Part shown: piece after piece, positions 7,385 through 15,151 of the stretch | How positions within the stretch are numbered: position 1 is the first letter of the stretch | Layout: every line of letters starts with the position of its first letter | Source: RGIG3009 sp964433065 | Lineage (GTDB): Bacteria; Bacillota; Clostridia; Oscillospirales; Acutalibacteraceae | DNA length: 27,636 bases | Direction: 5' to 3' | Assembly: GCA_964433065.1 (NCBI GenBank) | Contig: CAYSPZ010000017.1 | Span: 1-27,636, forward strand | Notes under the pieces: model-generated | Seen by the model: the letters and a program-made list of their open reading frames with translations, nothing else | What the model was told of the DNA's origin: nothing | The model's database searches: none | Program-made: the position numbers and the translations under genes

Positions 7385-8116
7385 ATGGCAAATTCAATAC
7401 ACGACGGGCACAGAGCACGTATGAAACAACGCTTTTTACAAAACGGTTTGGATGTATTTGAACCGCATCAAGTATTGGAAATGCTTTTGTTCTATGTCAT
7501 TCCAAGACGCGATACCAATCCTATTGCACACGCGTTACTCGAAAAATTCGGCAGTTTATCCGACGTTTTGGATGCCGACTATGAGCACTTGCGTCAGGTA
7601 CAAGGTATTTCGAAACAAGCGGCTTTGTTTTTGTCGTTTTGCGGTGATCTGGTCGGACAGTATATGGAATCGAAGGTAAGCGATGAATGTATTTTCCACA
7701 ACTCCAAGGAACTCAGCAAATTCTTACAAGCAAAATTTTTCAACGAAACCACCGAAAAATTGCGTTTGATCTGCCTGAACAATCGCGGAAAACTGTTAAA
7801 CTGTTCGGTCATCAGTGAAGGTACCGTCAATACCACCAACGTCAATCTTCGACTGATCATTCAGACGGTTGTCAACTATCCTACCACCGCCGTCGTATTG
7901 GCTCACAATCACCCGGGCGGCGTTGCCATTCCCTCTGCGGAAGATCTGGAAAGCACGTTGCAGGTCAAACTCGCTTTGAACAGTTTGGGCATTCGATTGG
8001 TCGATCATATGATCTTTTCACAGGACGATTATATTTCGTTGCGGGAAACACCGAAATATGCCTCCTCGTTTGCCACCGCCGTCAACGATCCCAATGCCTC
8101 AAAATGGTTGTCTTAA
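7385..8116 (+). CDS. radC: RadC family protein (JAB/MPN+ metallo-domain)
   Basis: This 243-residue protein has the RadC layout. An N-terminal UPF0758/helix-hairpin-helix-like region comes first (about 1-95, with GSLSDVLDADYEHLRQVQGI). A C-terminal JAMM metalloprotease-fold domain follows, with the motif HNHPGGVAIPSAED giving zinc ligands H174, H176 and D187. The family was once linked to DNA repair, but its real biochemical role is unresolved. The ATG at 7385 is preceded by CAGGAGGCT. The gene is divergent from the RluA-type gene across the repeat cluster and ends in a strong hairpin terminator. Confidence 0.93.
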   Translation: MANSIHDGHRARMKQRFLQNGLDVFEPHQVLEMLLFYVIPRRDTNPIAHALLEKFGSLSDVLDADYEHLRQVQGISKQAALFLSFCGDLVGQYMESKVSDECIFHNSKELSKFLQAKFFNETTEKLRLICLNNRGKLLNCSVISEGTVNTTNVNLRLIIQTVVNYPTTAVVLAHNHPGGVAIPSAEDLESTLQVKLALNSLGIRLVDHMIFSQDDYISLRETPKYASSFATAVNDPNASKWLS

Positions 8117-8122
8117 TTTTCA

Positions 8123-8160
8123 GCAACGCCGTTGCTCTTGCGCGAGAACAACGGCGTTGC
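8123..8160 (+). terminator. rho-independent terminator of radC
   Basis: A 12-bp perfect stem, GCAACGCCGTTG (8123-8134) with CAACGGCGTTGC (8149-8160), is followed by TTTTACTTTTT. It lies between convergent radC and the AraC regulator gene. Confidence 0.85.
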
Positions 8161-8162
8161 TT

Positions 8163-8963
8163 TTACTTTTTCAATTTGTACTGTCGGGAAGGACTGCTCC
8201 CGTAATGGATCTTATACAAACGGAAAAAACCGGAATAATCTTTAAATCCGCTGAGCGTTGCTGCGTTGCTGAGCGTTTCCCCTTTTTCAATGTATTGCCG
8301 TGCAACCGATAACCGCTTTTCCGAAATATACCGATACACCGAAATGTTCAGATCCTGACAAAATTTATGCGATAAAGACGACACCGAAACGTTTAACGCT
8401 TTGGCGATGGTTTGAACGGTCAAGGGTTCCGTAAAATGTTGGTCGATGTATGCAAGGGCATCCTGCGTCTGTTTGGATACGGCAATATGCTCTTCAATGT
8501 GATCACCCGAAAACAGTTTCAGTTCTATCAGCAACTGGATAGCGGCGGACTGTAATACCAGTGACTGTTCCTCTTTGTCAAGTTGCAACCTTGATATGCG
8601 CATCAAATTCTCAAAACAACCGAGAATCGTTTTCGGCGGATCCTCAATCACCGTTACTTCGCGCATCACCTCACGGATGAGCGATCGCAACTGCGTCGTT
8701 TCGCTGAAACTGAATACGCAACGTTGATACTGCTCGACATTGTGGACGACAAACTGATGGAACTGCTCTTTCGGAATAAGCACAAGCGTTCCCGCCTTTA
8801 ACGGCAACTGAATATTTTTGGAAATGAACTGCGCCGTACCGCCGATAAAAAACAAGATCTCGTCGTAATCGTGAAACTCCCGTCCTTCAGCGGAAGGTTT
8901 ACCCTTTGCATATTTAAAGTGGTTGTTGTCATCAAGCAAATAAAATTCAAACAAATTCGGCAT
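8163..8963 (-). CDS. AraC family transcriptional regulator with cupin-type N-terminal domain
   Basis: This 266-residue regulator has an N-terminal cupin/AraC-binding barrel (about 15-130, with FHDYDEILFFIGG and LIPKEQFHQF). The C-terminal double helix-turn-helix DNA-binding domain covers about 165-266 (LTVQTIAKALNVSVSSLSHK, then SNAATLSGFKDYSGFFRLYK). The ATG at 8963 is chosen because AAGGGTGAG sits about 6 nt upstream; an ATG at 8999 has no such site. It probably senses a small molecule, often a sugar, in this family. No obvious divergent target gene lies next to it, so its regulon is unknown. Confidence 0.9.
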   Translation of the reverse strand: MPNLFEFYLLDDNNHFKYAKGKPSAEGREFHDYDEILFFIGGTAQFISKNIQLPLKAGTLVLIPKEQFHQFVVHNVEQYQRCVFSFSETTQLRSLIREVMREVTVIEDPPKTILGCFENLMRISRLQLDKEEQSLVLQSAAIQLLIELKLFSGDHIEEHIAVSKQTQDALAYIDQHFTEPLTVQTIAKALNVSVSSLSHKFCQDLNISVYRYISEKRLSVARQYIEKGETLSNAATLSGFKDYSGFFRLYKIHYGSSPSRQYKLKK

Positions 8964-9038
8964 ACACTCACCCTTGACAAAGAGTAGCATAAATTGCAAT
9001 CTTTTGCAACATCATATGCATAATTTGTGTGATTTTCT

Positions 9039-9067
9039 CAAATGCCCCCGCGTAGCGGAGGCATTTG
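9039..9067 (-). terminator. hairpin downstream of the small Cys-rich membrane protein gene
   Basis: The arms CAAATGCC (9039-9046) and GGCATTTG (9060-9067), with extra CCGC/GCGG pairing inside, lie just after the minus-strand stop at 9073. The U-tract is poor, so termination efficiency is uncertain. Confidence 0.5.
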
Positions 9068-9072
9068 GAATG

Positions 9073-9459
9073 TTAACCGTCGCAACGGTCAACGCATTGG
9101 ATCAAGCATACCGAGGCAATAAAGATCAGTACAAAGAAAGCCGCCAGTATGCCGGTAAGAACCGCACCGATGATGCTCGTTGCCGCAAAGGGAACCGCTA
9201 CCAAAAGTGCCGAGAAGAACAGCGTTCCGAGAATACCCGCCAGCACCGCGTTCACCGTACCGCAACAACCGTACGTTTGACCGCCGCGAAGAAGCATTAC
9301 CGCGAGATAGAGCACCGCAATACCGAACGTTACGGCAAGAAGTGTCGGTGTCACGGTAATGACCCCTGTAATTCGTAAAAGTGCGACGACCACACCGATT
9401 ACCGCCGATACGACGGCCGCTACCGTCAGGCAATTGGGTCTGTTACAATAACAACTCAT
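9073..9459 (-). CDS. small Cys-rich-terminus membrane protein, unknown function
   Basis: This 128-residue protein has about four membrane segments. Both ends are cysteine-rich (MSCYCNRPNC at the start, CLIQCVDRCDG at the end), with a CCG pair in the middle loop (YGCCGTVN). I do not recognise a named family. A strong GGGAGGTG site lies just upstream of the ATG, so the gene is probably expressed. The paired cysteines could bind a metal or form disulfides, but this is only a guess. It stands alone between the AraC gene and the divergent large membrane protein gene. Confidence 0.7.
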   Translation of the reverse strand: MSCYCNRPNCLTVAAVVSAVIGVVVALLRITGVITVTPTLLAVTFGIAVLYLAVMLLRGGQTYGCCGTVNAVLAGILGTLFFSALLVAVPFAATSIIGAVLTGILAAFFVLIFIASVCLIQCVDRCDG

Positions 9460-9551
9460 AGTTTCACCTCCCTTTTCAGTGTATGCGAAGCAGGAGGAAA
9501 GCGTGTCCCGTAAAATCGTTACCGCCTGCCGTTGACTTTAAAATCGAATAC

Positions 9552-9580
9552 TTGCTTTTTTTATAGGATAGATGTATAAT
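9552..9580 (+). promoter_or_regulatory. promoter of the 9623-13604 gene cluster
   Basis: TTGCTT (9552-9557), a 17-nt spacer and a perfect TATAAT (9575-9580) are present. The -10 overlaps an in-frame ATG at 9572, which therefore cannot be the translation start; transcription should begin near 9587. Confidence 0.65.
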
Positions 9581-9622
9581 GCACTTGATTCGATTTACAA
9601 CAAATTTCTGGAGGGGTTTCTT

Positions 9623-11209
9623 TTGGATATCGTCGTAACACTGTTATTGGTCGTCCTGCCCGTTTTGATCTTAGCACTCGCTTTGTTTGTCGGCAGAAAA
9701 CGCAACATTTACCAAGCGGCAGTTCGTTTCGGAGCGGTTCTTCTCAGTACTTTGGCGGGTTTGCTCACCGTAAACCTGTTGCGCTCGACCGTTCTCTCCC
9801 TCTGCGACACCATCGTGAGCGGTATGTTACCCGAAGACTTTTCAACCTATGTGCATGACTCCTCCTCCTTTCATGACTTATTAAGCATCGTTTCTTCTAT
9901 TGCGATGCCGCTTCTGTTTATGGTTGCATTTTTGCTTTTCTTCCTCATCTTCGGCGTTACGGCGGTCATCGTGTCGTCCAAAGCCCTGTCGGATGAGGCT
10001 TTTGCACGGCGCAAAGCCGCGAAACAAGTGAAAAACGATGATGAACAGGAACCCGCATCGGTCGAACCGATTAAAAACGCTGACTGGAAACCGATCGCGT
10101 TGCGTGTTGCTTCGTTGTTGATAACCGCCGTTTCGGTATTCAGCATTTTGTCGATGTTGGCATCACCGCTTACGGTTTATGCCGGGTTGATCGATGAAAA
10201 CAGCGAAACGTTACATACCTTAATGGGCGAATCGGCCGATGAAGAGGGTATGAAGACCCTGTTTGACATCGCGTCCGATATCAACGCTAACCCTATCAAT
10301 CGTATGTACGATTCCATCAACGGATTGGCTGCACACGGTTATGCCACCTACAAGACCGCTGCGGGATCGACCGTGAACTCATTCAATGCGATCTCGTCTT
10401 TGTTACACGTTGCCGAAACGGTCATAACCATTGATTTCGAAAACCTGTCCGGTAAAGACATTTCCAGCCTCGCCGCCAAACTCGGTGGCAACACCTTTAT
10501 TCGAGAATTTGCCGATAGCCTGTTGTCCGACGCCGCAAAAGCGTGGACCGAAGGCAACACGTTCATCGGCACCGAAGCTCCCGTGATCGGTGACAAGGAA
10601 ACGACCGATAGTTTGTTATCGGTTTTACAAACCAACAGCGGTGTTTCCGCATTGCAGACGGTCGGCAACGCGGTAGCGGTCGTTGAAACGATCGCCAAAG
10701 ACGAACCCGGCGCCAAGGAAGAACTGGGCGAAAGTTTGTATACCCTCTTGTCAAAGGCAGATGATACGTCGTCCATCGTCATCAAAAAGATGGTCGACAC
10801 CGCCTTGGCAGACACCATCACTCAACGACTTCCTATGAAAATCGATATTCTTTCCACCGTGGTGGAAACAGCAGTAGAGATCCAACAAGACACCGGCATA
10901 TCGGCAGAAGACAAAGACGCACTGATTAAAGGTGCTTCGTCGTCTTTGTCCGCCATTACGGAGATGGTGAAAAATCCCGAACAGATCGACCCGAAAGAGT
11001 TGATCAACACGATCGCAAAATCCGAATTGTTAGTGAATGCGATCATTATCGAAACCAACAATGGTGCATTGAACAACGTGCTTGATATCGCCGATATACT
11101 CCCCAAAAATGCCGAAAAAGAAGTTGCCGCCGCTTTGGAAGAGGTGGGCTTCAAGGAAGACAGCGTCGAATATAAGTCTATTATGGCGGCGATCTCCAAA
11201 GCAAACTAA
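9623..11209 (+). CDS. large membrane protein with N-terminal CvpA-like helices, unknown function
   Basis: This protein is about 528 residues. The TTG at 9623 is chosen because GGAGGGG (9610-9616) lies 6 nt upstream, whereas the ATG at 9572 falls inside the promoter. The N-terminal 180 residues hold about four membrane helices resembling CvpA-type proteins, interrupted by a charged cytoplasmic loop (ARRKAAKQVKNDDEQEP). The remaining 340 residues are a mostly helical, acidic, soluble domain that is probably extracytoplasmic, because it follows the last helix (LITAVSVFSILSMLASPLTV). I recognise no catalytic motif. It is followed after 25 nt by a PHP phosphatase gene, so the two are likely co-transcribed. 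The function is unknown. Confidence 0.7.
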   Translation: MDIVVTLLLVVLPVLILALALFVGRKRNIYQAAVRFGAVLLSTLAGLLTVNLLRSTVLSLCDTIVSGMLPEDFSTYVHDSSSFHDLLSIVSSIAMPLLFMVAFLLFFLIFGVTAVIVSSKALSDEAFARRKAAKQVKNDDEQEPASVEPIKNADWKPIALRVASLLITAVSVFSILSMLASPLTVYAGLIDENSETLHTLMGESADEEGMKTLFDIASDINANPINRMYDSINGLAAHGYATYKTAAGSTVNSFNAISSLLHVAETVITIDFENLSGKDISSLAAKLGGNTFIREFADSLLSDAAKAWTEGNTFIGTEAPVIGDKETTDSLLSVLQTNSGVSALQTVGNAVAVVETIAKDEPGAKEELGESLYTLLSKADDTSSIVIKKMVDTALADTITQRLPMKIDILSTVVETAVEIQQDTGISAEDKDALIKGASSSLSAITEMVKNPEQIDPKELINTIAKSELLVNAIIIETNNGALNNVLDIADILPKNAEKEVAAALEEVGFKEDSVEYKSIMAAISKAN

Positions 11210-11234
11210 AGCGTGTTTCCGATCGAGGTGTTTT

Positions 11235-12050
11235 ATGAACAACAAGCAGAATTTACATACCCATAGCACCTATTGCGACGGGAAAAACACCCTTGAAGAG
11301 CTCATCGAAGCAGCCCTTGAAAAAGGGTTTACTTCGCTGGGCTTTTCCGGTCATTCGGCGATGCCCGTCCACGAGGAATATACGATGACCGAAGAAGGGA
11401 CGTTGCTTTACAAGCAACACATCGCCGATCTCAAACGACAGTACGCGGGTAAGATCAATCTCTACTGCGGTCTCGAAGCGGATATGTTTTCCGACACCCC
11501 GCTTTCGGGATACGACTACGTCATCGGGTCGGTACACTATTTTCGCCACGAAAACGACCTGTTTGAGGTGGATTCCACCGCCGACATTGTCCGCGATGTG
11601 ATTCACACGCGTTTCGGCGGTGACGGTATGGCATACGCGCGCCGCTACTTTGAAACGTTGGCACAGTTACCGCAACACGGCAATTACGACATTTTAGGTC
11701 ACGTGGATATTCTCACAAAGTTCTGTGAACAACACCCGTTTTTCGACCATACGTCAAAGCAATATCAAGCCTATGCCGTTGAAGCATTGGAAGCGGTGGC
11801 AGGTAAAATTCCTCTGTTCGAAGTGAATACGGGTGCCATCGCACGCGGTTACCGTACCACCCCCTACCCCGCACCGTTTCTGTTAAAAGAACTGAAACGA
11901 TTGGGATTCGGTGCCGTTATCACGTCGGACTGTCACGATCGCCGCTTTTTGGATTGTTGGTTTGACGAAGCAACCGTATACTTGAAAGAAAATGGTTTTA
12001 CCGAGCAATACATTCTCACCCCTTCGGGTTTCAAGTCAATCGCACTATAA
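11235..12050 (+). CDS. PHP-domain histidinol-phosphatase family protein (HisJ/HisK type)
   Basis: This 271-residue cytosolic metalloenzyme carries PHP motif I LHTHSTYCDG (H7, H9) and the conserved GFSGHS and GLEADM. Further conserved sites are SVHYF, GHVDIL, EVNTGAI and the C-terminal TSDCHD, which together bind a trinuclear metal centre. The family hydrolyses L-histidinol phosphate in histidine synthesis. No other his gene is near, so the substrate could be a different phosphomonoester. The ATG at 11235 has a GAGGTG site; longer upstream frames overlap the preceding gene and lack one. It probably forms an operon with the following PHP and TIM-barrel genes. Confidence 0.87.
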   Translation: MNNKQNLHTHSTYCDGKNTLEELIEAALEKGFTSLGFSGHSAMPVHEEYTMTEEGTLLYKQHIADLKRQYAGKINLYCGLEADMFSDTPLSGYDYVIGSVHYFRHENDLFEVDSTADIVRDVIHTRFGGDGMAYARRYFETLAQLPQHGNYDILGHVDILTKFCEQHPFFDHTSKQYQAYAVEALEAVAGKIPLFEVNTGAIARGYRTTPYPAPFLLKELKRLGFGAVITSDCHDRRFLDCWFDEATVYLKENGFTEQYILTPSGFKSIAL

Positions 12051-12063
12051 GGAGAGTATCTGT

Positions 12064-12732
12064 ATGTATCGTATCGAATTACATTGTCATATGAAAGAAT
12101 CCAGCGGATGCTCAACCGTTCCTGCCGCCGATATGGTTTCCTTTTACAAGGCAGACGGGTATCACGGCATCGTGACGACCGACCATCTCAGCGGACGTGT
12201 CGATCAAATGGAATGGGTTGAACACGTTGACCGTTTTCTAAAAGGGTATCGTGCAGCAAAAGCGGCAGGCGACGCGTGCGGTCTCAACGTGTATCTGGGT
12301 GCGGAGATCCGTTTCCCCGAAAACAGTAACGATTATTTATTGTTCGGTCTCACCGAAAAGTTCTTGTATGACCATCCGTTCTGCTATGCGACTTCTCTGC
12401 AAGAATTTTACGAATTGGCACATAAGAACGGGATCCTGATCATTCAGGCGCATCCGTTCCGCAACGGGTGTTCTCCCGCAGATCCTCGTTATTTAGACGG
12501 CGCGGAACGGCACAACGGTCACGTCGGTCACCACAATCACAACGATCTGGCACAAGCGTTCGTGCAGGACAACAACCTTATCGGAACGGTCGGTTCCGAC
12601 TGCCACTACCCCCATGCCGTCGGCACGACCGCTATTTGCGTTGCCGACCTGCCCGCTGACACAAAAGCGTTGGCACATCTTTTAAAAACCGGTGATTTTA
12701 TGTGTGAGATCTGTCCCAAAGATCCCGCCTGA
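12064..12732 (+). CDS. PHP-domain metal-dependent phosphoesterase
   Basis: This 222-residue protein is a second, shorter PHP protein. It shows HCH near the N-terminus (ELHCHMKESSGCS), then TTDH, GAEIRF, QAHPFR, HHNHN and GSDCHYPHAVG, the metal ligands of the polymerase-and-histidinol-phosphatase fold. It is distinct in sequence from the neighbouring histidinol-phosphatase-like protein. An AAGGAGAG site lies just before the ATG and 13 nt separate it from the previous stop, so co-transcription is likely. The substrate is unknown. Related proteins cleave 5'-mononucleotides or phosphodiesters. Confidence 0.82.
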   Translation: MYRIELHCHMKESSGCSTVPAADMVSFYKADGYHGIVTTDHLSGRVDQMEWVEHVDRFLKGYRAAKAAGDACGLNVYLGAEIRFPENSNDYLLFGLTEKFLYDHPFCYATSLQEFYELAHKNGILIIQAHPFRNGCSPADPRYLDGAERHNGHVGHHNHNDLAQAFVQDNNLIGTVGSDCHYPHAVGTTAICVADLPADTKALAHLLKTGDFMCEICPKDPA

Positions 12733-12746
12733 CAGGAGGAAAACAT

Positions 12747-13604
12747 ATGAAAATTTCAACCGAGATCCAATCCTGTTCGCAATATGTCGGCGAACAAAAA
12801 TGCGTTGAATTGGTTGCCAAAGCGGGGTTTGATGCCTTTGACTTCTCGATGTTCAATATGGCGCGGTACGATTGGGAACATCAATGCGTTTTTGATACAA
12901 AACACCCGTTACGTACCGACAATTATCTGGCATTTGCCCGCGAACTGAAACATATCGGATTGGAAAACGGGATCACCTGCAACCAATCACACGCGCCGTT
13001 CCCGACTCATATTCCGGGCGTGTACGATATGTTGCGTCGCGCGATCGAATGTACCGCCGAAGCGGGCGGTGAAATTTGTGTCATACACCCTCCGTACGAT
13101 ACTCACGAAGAAAACACCGATTGGTATCTGGAACTGCTCCCGTTCGCCAAACAGCACGGTGTGAAGATCGCCATTGAAAATATGTTCGGATGGGATCACG
13201 TACGCGATTGTCCCATTCCGGGTGCTTGCGCTACACCGCAAAGTTTTACCGATCATATGAACGCGATCGACGATCCTTTCTTCGTCGCGTGTCTGGACGT
13301 CGGTCACGCCGAACAACGCACGATGGAAACCTCTGCGGTAGAGTTGATTCACGCGCTCGGTCCCCGCTTAAAGGCGCTGCATCTGCACGACAACGATCGT
13401 CGCATCGATCTGCATCAATTACCGCTGACGATGGATATCGATTTCCGTGCGATCGTCAAGGCATTGCGCGACATTCACTACGACGGATATTTCACGTTGG
13501 AAGCAGACAGATTCAACAGCAACATTACCGTCGACGACGTTCCGTCACAACTCAAAAAAATGGCAGATGCCGCTCATACGTTGGCGGCTTGGTTCGAAGA
13601 ATAA
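12747..13604 (+). CDS. sugar phosphate isomerase/epimerase (AP-endonuclease-2-like TIM barrel)
   Basis: This 285-residue TIM-barrel protein is of the xylose-isomerase-like superfamily. Metal-binding acidic and His residues appear in IAIENMFG (Glu), ACLDVGHAE (Asp, His), LHLHDND and FTLEAD (Glu near the C-terminus). These enzymes isomerise or epimerise sugars, inosose or hydroxypyruvate in the cytoplasm. CAGGAGG lies 6 nt before the ATG, and 14 nt separate it from the PHP gene. With two PHP phosphoesterases upstream it may form a small phosphosugar or cyclitol pathway, but this is inference only. Confidence 0.87.
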   Translation: MKISTEIQSCSQYVGEQKCVELVAKAGFDAFDFSMFNMARYDWEHQCVFDTKHPLRTDNYLAFARELKHIGLENGITCNQSHAPFPTHIPGVYDMLRRAIECTAEAGGEICVIHPPYDTHEENTDWYLELLPFAKQHGVKIAIENMFGWDHVRDCPIPGACATPQSFTDHMNAIDDPFFVACLDVGHAEQRTMETSAVELIHALGPRLKALHLHDNDRRIDLHQLPLTMDIDFRAIVKALRDIHYDGYFTLEADRFNSNITVDDVPSQLKKMADAAHTLAAWFEE

Positions 13605-13672
13605 CCCGACCCGCGGGCGTAATTAAAAATTGCGGGCGGGTACCCCGGAACCTTGTTGCTTCGCAATAAGAT
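13605..13672 (+). other. intergenic stretch with two minor hairpins
   Basis: An imperfect GC-rich hairpin (about 13609-13640, CCCGC with GCGGG arms and AT-rich inner pairs) may end the upstream operon. A second small hairpin, TTGTTGC/GCAATAA, lies at 13654-13670. No clear promoter is seen. Confidence 0.4.
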
Positions 13673-13707
13673 AAAAAACTGCCGCTTCCCGAAAGCGGCA
13701 GTTTTTT
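13673..13707 (+). terminator. strong rho-independent terminator just upstream of the DUF5058 gene
   Basis: A 15-bp perfect stem (arms 13673-13687 and 13693-13707) has core CTGCCGCTT/AAGCGGCAG and ends in TTTTTT. It stops only 6 nt before the ribosome binding site of the next gene. It may be the terminator of the upstream operon or a leader attenuator of the downstream one. Confidence 0.85.
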
Positions 13708-13732
13708 AAAAGTGAAGAGGAGGACTTTTATT

Positions 13733-14467
13733 ATGCCGTTTCATGTAAACGCACCCATTCTGTTTGTGCTGGTCGCGGCGATCATCGTCGTTGTATTGGC
13801 GCAATCGATATTTTTCCTGATCAAAGCGTGGAAACGCGGACAAGAGATCGGAATGGACAAAAAGAAATTGCGTCGTATCGCGACCACCGCCGCCGTGTTC
13901 ACGATCGCGCCCGCGGTTGCGATCGTGATCAGCGTCATCGCGTTAGCCAAAGATCTCGGTATTGCACTGCCGTGGTTGCGACTCAGCGTGATCGGTTCGC
14001 TTTCCTATGAAGCCATTGCCGCCAACAACGCGATGAACGCGATGGACCTGACACTCGGTGCCACCACCCTGACCGCTTCGCAGTACGTAACGGTCGCCTT
14101 CGTAATGACCATCAGCATTATGGTCGGCATCTGGTTGGTGCCGGTACTCTGCAAACGCATGCAGACCGGTATGGTAAACTTGGAAAAACGCGACAAAAAA
14201 TGGGCGGATATCTTTTCAGCCGCCATGTTCATCGGTATGATCTCGGCATTCGTCGGTTTCGTTTTCTGCGACGTTTCGGACGTGTTTAACGGCAATACGA
14301 GCGGGTTGATCCCCGTTCTGGTTATGCTGGTATCCGCCGTCGTGATGGCATTATCGGGTGTTCTTGTAAAGATCTTGAAATTTAACTGGATCGCCGACTA
14401 CGCATTACCGATCAGTTTGCTGGCAGGTATGGCAAGTGCCATTCCGATCACGTCGTGGTTATCTTAA
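13733..14467 (+). CDS. DUF5058 family integral membrane protein
   Basis: This 244-residue protein has about six transmembrane helices. It matches my recollection of DUF5058: N-terminal hydrophobic helix, KAWKRGQEIGMDKKKLRRI loop, then TIAPAVAIVISVIALAKDLG. The GSLSYEAIAANNAMNAM loop at about 92-108 is conspicuous and polar, as in substrate-binding loops of transporters. The ATG at 13733 is preceded by GAAGAGGAGG. It is followed by a second membrane protein and an M20 peptidase with tight spacing, so the three are likely one operon. Function of the family is not established. Transport is an inference. Confidence 0.8.
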   Translation: MPFHVNAPILFVLVAAIIVVVLAQSIFFLIKAWKRGQEIGMDKKKLRRIATTAAVFTIAPAVAIVISVIALAKDLGIALPWLRLSVIGSLSYEAIAANNAMNAMDLTLGATTLTASQYVTVAFVMTISIMVGIWLVPVLCKRMQTGMVNLEKRDKKWADIFSAAMFIGMISAFVGFVFCDVSDVFNGNTSGLIPVLVMLVSAVVMALSGVLVKILKFNWIADYALPISLLAGMASAIPITSWLS

Positions 14468-14482
14468 AAAGGGGGTGTCGTT

Positions 14483-15148
14483 ATGAAAACAAACGGTTCG
14501 TATATCGAGAACGTTTATCGTTGGGGTCTTGTTTGGAACCTGACCGTTATGGTGATCTTACTGGCATTCCCCGTTGTATTGTCCATCCTCTTCGGCGTAT
14601 TACCCGACTGGAACGGTCTGTTATGGGGATTGATCGCAACCGCGCCGATGTACTGGGCAGTCGGTGTCGTTGAAACGATCACCTATATCCCGATGCTCGG
14701 CGCAGGCGGTTCTTACCTGTCGTTTGTCACGGGTAACATTTCCAATCTGAAACTTCCCTGCGCGCTGAACGCATTGGAACAAGCCAACGTCAAAGCAAAT
14801 TCGGAGGAAGGTGAAGTGGTTTCCACCATCGCCATCGCCGTTTCCAGCATCGTCACCACCCTGATCATTCTTCTCGGTGTGATCTTGATCGTCCCCCTCA
14901 CCCCCATCCTTAACAATCCCGTGTTACAACCCGCTTTTGAACAGATGATCCCCGCGTTATTCGGCGGCTTGGGTGTGGTGTTCGTGTCACGCAACTGGAA
15001 ACTCGCCGTCTTACCCGTCACCTTGATGTTGATCCTGTTCATTGCCGTTCCGGCACTCGATGAGGGGACCGTCGGTATTATGGTTCCCGTCAGTGTGCTC
15101 TTCACCTTACTCGTAAGCCGCATTATGTACAAAAAAGGATGGTTGTAA
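14483..15148 (+). CDS. integral membrane protein, partner of DUF5058 (putative transporter subunit)
   Basis: This 221-residue protein has about six hydrophobic segments. A central polar loop, GAGGSYLSFVTGNISNLKLP (about 75-94), follows a helix ending VVETITYIPML and could be a ligand-binding re-entrant loop. The acidic cytoplasmic loop ANSEEGEVV precedes the later helices. I do not recognise a named family. The start has an AAAGGGGGTG site, and the gene lies 15 nt after the DUF5058 stop and 3 nt before the M20 peptidase start. That arrangement strongly suggests a heteromeric membrane complex that works with the hydrolase. Confidence 0.72.
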   Translation: MKTNGSYIENVYRWGLVWNLTVMVILLAFPVVLSILFGVLPDWNGLLWGLIATAPMYWAVGVVETITYIPMLGAGGSYLSFVTGNISNLKLPCALNALEQANVKANSEEGEVVSTIAIAVSSIVTTLIILLGVILIVPLTPILNNPVLQPAFEQMIPALFGGLGVVFVSRNWKLAVLPVTLMLILFIAVPALDEGTVGIMVPVSVLFTLLVSRIMYKKGWL

Positions 15149-15151
15149 GAA

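Noticed and set aside
10348..10821. Minus-strand frame inside the large membrane protein gene
   Set aside because: It is antisense to a continuous 528-codon gene with its own promoter and ribosome binding site, and shows no protein motifs.
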